Below, one piece after another: positions 61,401 through 64,000 of a stretch of DNA of 64,000 nucleotides. The translations under genes were made by a program, and so were the position numbers. Numbering within the stretch: position 1 is the stretch's first letter; each line of letters opens with the position of its first letter. Source of the stretch: Adineta steineri (lineage: Eukaryota > Rotifera > Eurotatoria > Adinetida > Adinetidae); the NCBI GenBank assembly GCA_905250115.1, contig CAJNOI010000063.1, positions 435,265 through 499,264 of the forward strand. Direction: 5' to 3'. The notes under the pieces were generated by a model. The model worked only from the letters and a program-made list of their open reading frames with translations, did not search any database and was not told the origin of the DNA.

Positions 61401-64000
61401 AATGATTGTTCGTCTAGTTCAACAGCTAGTTTTTGTGGATGTTTCATTACTTGAAATACAAATTCGTGATGAATACAAGTGACTGGAGATGAAAATGATA
61501 CTTGTGTATTATTCAACGATTCCATTAGATATTGTTCGTTTGATAATGTTAATGATATTTCATAGATAGGTTTCTTCATTTGATTATCAATCATAGATGC
61601 AGATAATTGATGTAAGATGAAATGAAATCGTTGTGAAATCTTCTCCACTGTCTGTCGATTGAATAAGTCAAGTGATGCATTGATTGTACAAGAGAGTTGA
61701 TTCATATCGAAATCGTGCTGAATACTAAGGATGAAGTCAAACTTGTTCATGATATCATTGTCACTAATCTTGATCGAAATAGGCATTATAGAGAGATGAC
61801 TGTGACCTATAGTCATGTCTTTGCCAAGATCTTGTGGTGAATATCGCATGAACTCGAATGATGTATCAAGAAATGCAGGTTTCGAAGCATGTGGATGTTG
61901 ATCAAGGATACGTTGAAGAGGAAAATAAGAGTATTTGCGACTGTTGGTTAGTATCTCTTGAACATGTTTAACAAGTTCATGTAGAAACCATTGTGGATCT
62001 AGTTGACATCGCAAGGGAATAGCATTGACAAACATACCAATCACTGATCTAAGTTCATCTCTATATCGACCATCTACGTTCATTCCAATGCATAGATCTG
62101 TTTCCCCATTTGTCAGTTTAAATAGAAAGACAAAATACATAGACAACATCAGATGTTCTGGTGAGATATTTTGTGAAGATGTATAATAAAGGAAAGTGTC
62201 ACAAAGATTTCGATCTAAATCGAATGAAACAGATGTTCCAAAACCAGATCGATATCCATTTGTAGGTCGATATCGATCATATGGCAATAAGAGAGATTGA
62301 TCTAGTTTGTAATCATGCAGAGCATCATGCCAGAACATGCTTGCACCAATCATAGGCATATGTTGTTCAATGAAAGCATCTAAAGAAGAGAGAAAGACAT
62401 GATATGATTATAAAAAGAGAAGTATGGATATTTACAGTCGAGATAGCGAAGTCTGTTGATGCTGTCATTATCGAGTAGCTGACTTGTGGTGTATGCTTGA
62501 TGAAGATCATGAATAAATATATTCATCGATGGACAGTCGAACGAGGCATGATGAAAGTTGAAGATGATGATATCGCTGTCGCAGATAAGATCATTGGTAG
62601 AAACCTGTTTACAACGAACAAGATGGCATCGGAAGACAAGACCTTGAGCAAGATCGAAAATGTGAGGATTGTGTGTCTCATTGTGCACAATTTCATCCAA
62701 TTGTTCATCTGTTTCATAAACGCTTTCGATTATAGAAAACCGATTGTTTTTATGATTCTGTTGATCAACAATTCGTTGTGTGAGAATGTTTTTTGTAGTA
62801 TCAAAAATAAGTGCCGTTCTCAAAGATTGATGTTTGTCAACAACAAGATGGAGTGCGTAACGAAGCTGCCGAACAGACAATGTATGATCAGCTGAGAGAC
62901 GATAGCAGAATACCATATTGTATATTGCCAATTGTGGTCCATCCAAATGCAAACGACGTTTCTCATTGAGCCATATTTGGTGTTGAGCATATGAAACTGG
63001 TTCTATGATAGTCAGACATTATTCTTACACACTTATTAGGTTTATTTTCACAGTTAAAAACTCGAATCTCTCGTAAATAGCAATACGTTGCTGTTGTAAT
63101 GAAACAGTTCTCCAATATTAAATTACTTTCATACAGAATTCTTTTGTTAAAATGATGTTTCTCAAACTGATGACATTCTTTTATCAAACTTACTGGTTTT
63201 TATGTTCGAAGGGGCTTAGACTATTTCTACAAATTGCTCATTGTATACGAGTTTTAAGTCATGCGGATATGTAAAGAGGAATTAGAAACGATTTTTCTTC
63301 GAAGCACTTACTTATTTCGGAGAAATGTCGTAGTGATTCGATGACGTTTGATAAATTTTCAACGTTCATTGGTAAAAGAGAAAGGTTTCCAATTTTTTCA
63401 AAAATTGGGTCGAATCCAATAGTTTTCGTATTTTCAGTAAAGATATGTGAAAGTAGATTCTGAAAATATCGACCCATATTGGATACTGTCACTTCATCAT
63501 AACAATCAGCGCTACATTCAAAAATACAATAAGTTGTTTGGCTAAACTGATTATGAATTATTTTTAGATTCATATCATGCGAAGCAATACCATTGCCATA
63601 TAGCCAAGGTTGTTCAGTATATAAACTTAATATTGCATCATTTGTTTTGGCTATCGATTTTATTTCACTAGTTGAAGAAGAGTGAGTTTCTTCATATTGA
63701 AAATGTAACGGAATCTTGCTTGAACATAACTCCGTATTACCCTTGATGATCTGTTGATAAGGTAGTTGACAGTGATTAAGAATGTCCATGTCCAGTTGAC
63801 AAATTCGCTGTACCAAGTTAATAAAGCTTTCATTTGCATTAATTTTGATACGATATGGTAATAAATTCGCAAACGTACCAATCATGCGTTTTGTATCAAC
63901 GAATGATCGATTTTCTGTAGGACAGGTCACACACAAGTCACTAATAGTACCATCATTGAGTTCATAAATAAAGAGAAAGAAGCACGCTAATGCTGTATGA
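52408..64000 (-). CDS. Multimodular NRPS, C-C-A-T-C-C-A-T with Pls/PosA-type membrane C-terminus (5' end off window)
   Basis: Exons in transcription order: 64000-63312, 63002-62436, 62379-61286, 61229-60930, 60871-60541, 60484-59490, 59427-57970, 56696-56222, [gap], 56119-55820, 55765-55435, 55381-52677, 52614-52408; all junctions GT-AG, about 3,150 codons visible. C1 (partial; MIGTFANLLPYRI). C2 (NFHHASFDCPS). A1 (FTSGSTG, NYYGPAEITI, YRTGDL, NGKIDRK). T1 (NFFTIGGHS). C3 (YFHHAAVDGTS). C4 (NFHHALFDFPS). A2 (FTSGSTG, DVYGPAETTM, YRTGDL, NGKIDRK). T2 (VSFGQLGGTSLGA). The tail of ~750 residues has about six membrane segments and left-handed beta-helix repeats (LRLCGARVSLNAHI; PVTVGNSCVLMSGSF) as in epsilon-polylysine-synthetase-like Pls/PosA enzymes. 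The A domains keep the Asp typical of alpha-amino-acid substrates (CSFDIHVQE; SAFDAHIQE). It probably makes a short peptide at a membrane. Bacterial in type, with introns gained in the host. No premature stop seen. Confidence 0.92.
56122..56221. other. Assembly gap inside the NRPS (100 N)
   Basis: Falls between HHALFDFP of C4 and VIGIMGIEM of A2. The equivalent interval in the upstream module is about 1.3 kb (62525 to 61229), so ~1.2 kb of coding sequence is hidden by the placeholder. Confidence 0.95.
56697..57969. other. Unusually long NRPS intron (1,273 bp)
   Basis: Bounded by a GTATGT donor (57969) and a CTATTCTAG acceptor (56697) on the minus strand, phase 1, matching the phase of the 309-bp C1/C2 intron at 63003-63311. 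It holds a telomere-like island (57749-57820) and a (TTTC)n microsatellite near 57260. No gene seen inside. Confidence 0.7.
57749..57820. repeat. Telomere-like island inside the NRPS intron
   Basis: TGTGGGCGTG at the left, then AACCCACACCCACCCTCAAA at the right, with ~40 bp between. The arms pair only partly. The CCCTCAA end matches the other islands. Confidence 0.6.

Noticed and set aside
62497..62895. 132-aa plus-strand ORF within the NRPS
   Set aside because: Antisense shadow of the C2 condensation domain.
63312..64000. The first C-type domain as an epimerisation domain preceding C2
   Set aside because: Its conserved segment reads IGTFANLLPYRI, like the IGxFVNTLPLR of condensation domains, not the WFTSMYPV-type motif of E domains.
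1..64000. tRNA or rRNA genes
   Set aside because: I saw no convincing cloverleaf or B-box pattern; a covariance scan (tRNAscan-SE, Infernal) would be needed to exclude them.

Overview
The window looks like bdelloid rotifer chromosomal DNA (Adineta/Rotaria-like). It is AT-rich, and most real genes are eukaryotic with short GT-AG introns of about 50-60 bp. Animal genes (a FAM20-type secretory kinase, 7TM receptors) sit beside genes of bacterial or fungal type (NRPS, PKS remnant, AlkB-like dioxygenase, atypical SDR). Degenerate TGTGGG-like tracts, the repeat known from bdelloid telomeres, are scattered through it. The species call is inference; no marker gene is present.

Layout. 1-12.2 kb is ordinary gene space: a hAT-type MITE, a seven-exon FAM20-like kinase (+), a large intronless LDLa/EGF/7TM receptor (-), and a two-exon small secreted SH3b-like protein (-). 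12.2-30.3 kb is a graveyard: a P450 3' fragment, one arm of a ~1.5-kb inverted repeat, tandem ~156-bp repeats, remnants of bridge-like lipid-transfer genes (VPS13-like, then BLTP1/KIAA1109/Tweek-like), and a type I PKS cut off inside its KS domain. 33.4-37 kb holds two intact genes of non-metazoan type, an AlkB-like 2OG-Fe(II) oxygenase and a G+C-rich SDR. 37-42 kb returns to debris on the minus strand: a poly-C MITE, a dynein heavy-chain remnant carrying two MITEs, a second copy of the VPS13-like piece, and the second inverted-repeat arm. 42.8-43.8 kb is a two-exon rhodopsin-like receptor. 43.9-44.4 kb is a ~440-bp near-perfect palindrome. 46.5-48.8 kb is an unrecognised, mostly broken locus.

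49.9-64 kb (minus strand) is a biosynthetic locus. A multi-exon NRPS runs off the right edge with visible order C-C-A-T-C-C-A-T and a membrane/left-handed beta-helix C-terminus of Pls/PosA type. A SAM methyltransferase of bacterial type lies directly downstream on the same strand. The two A-T units have introns at the same places and exons of identical length (300 and 331 bp), so the module was probably duplicated after intron gain in the animal.

Two signals are not explained by ordinary annotation. (1) At least ten short islands of TGTGGG-like sequence occur, most of them imperfect hairpins (about 40-75 bp) with arms of the form CTTGAGGGTGTGGGTGTG, several with a pyrimidine-rich loop. Many lie exactly where a gene fragment or duplicated block begins or ends. 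(2) Nearly all premature stops I could place in the decayed genes are TAA/TAG at a plausible Gln position or TGA at a plausible Trp/Arg position, meaning C-to-T or G-to-A transitions only, although Lys, Glu, Leu and Ser codons one transversion from a stop are far more common. Together they suggest break-and-heal rearrangement followed by cytosine-deamination-type decay.
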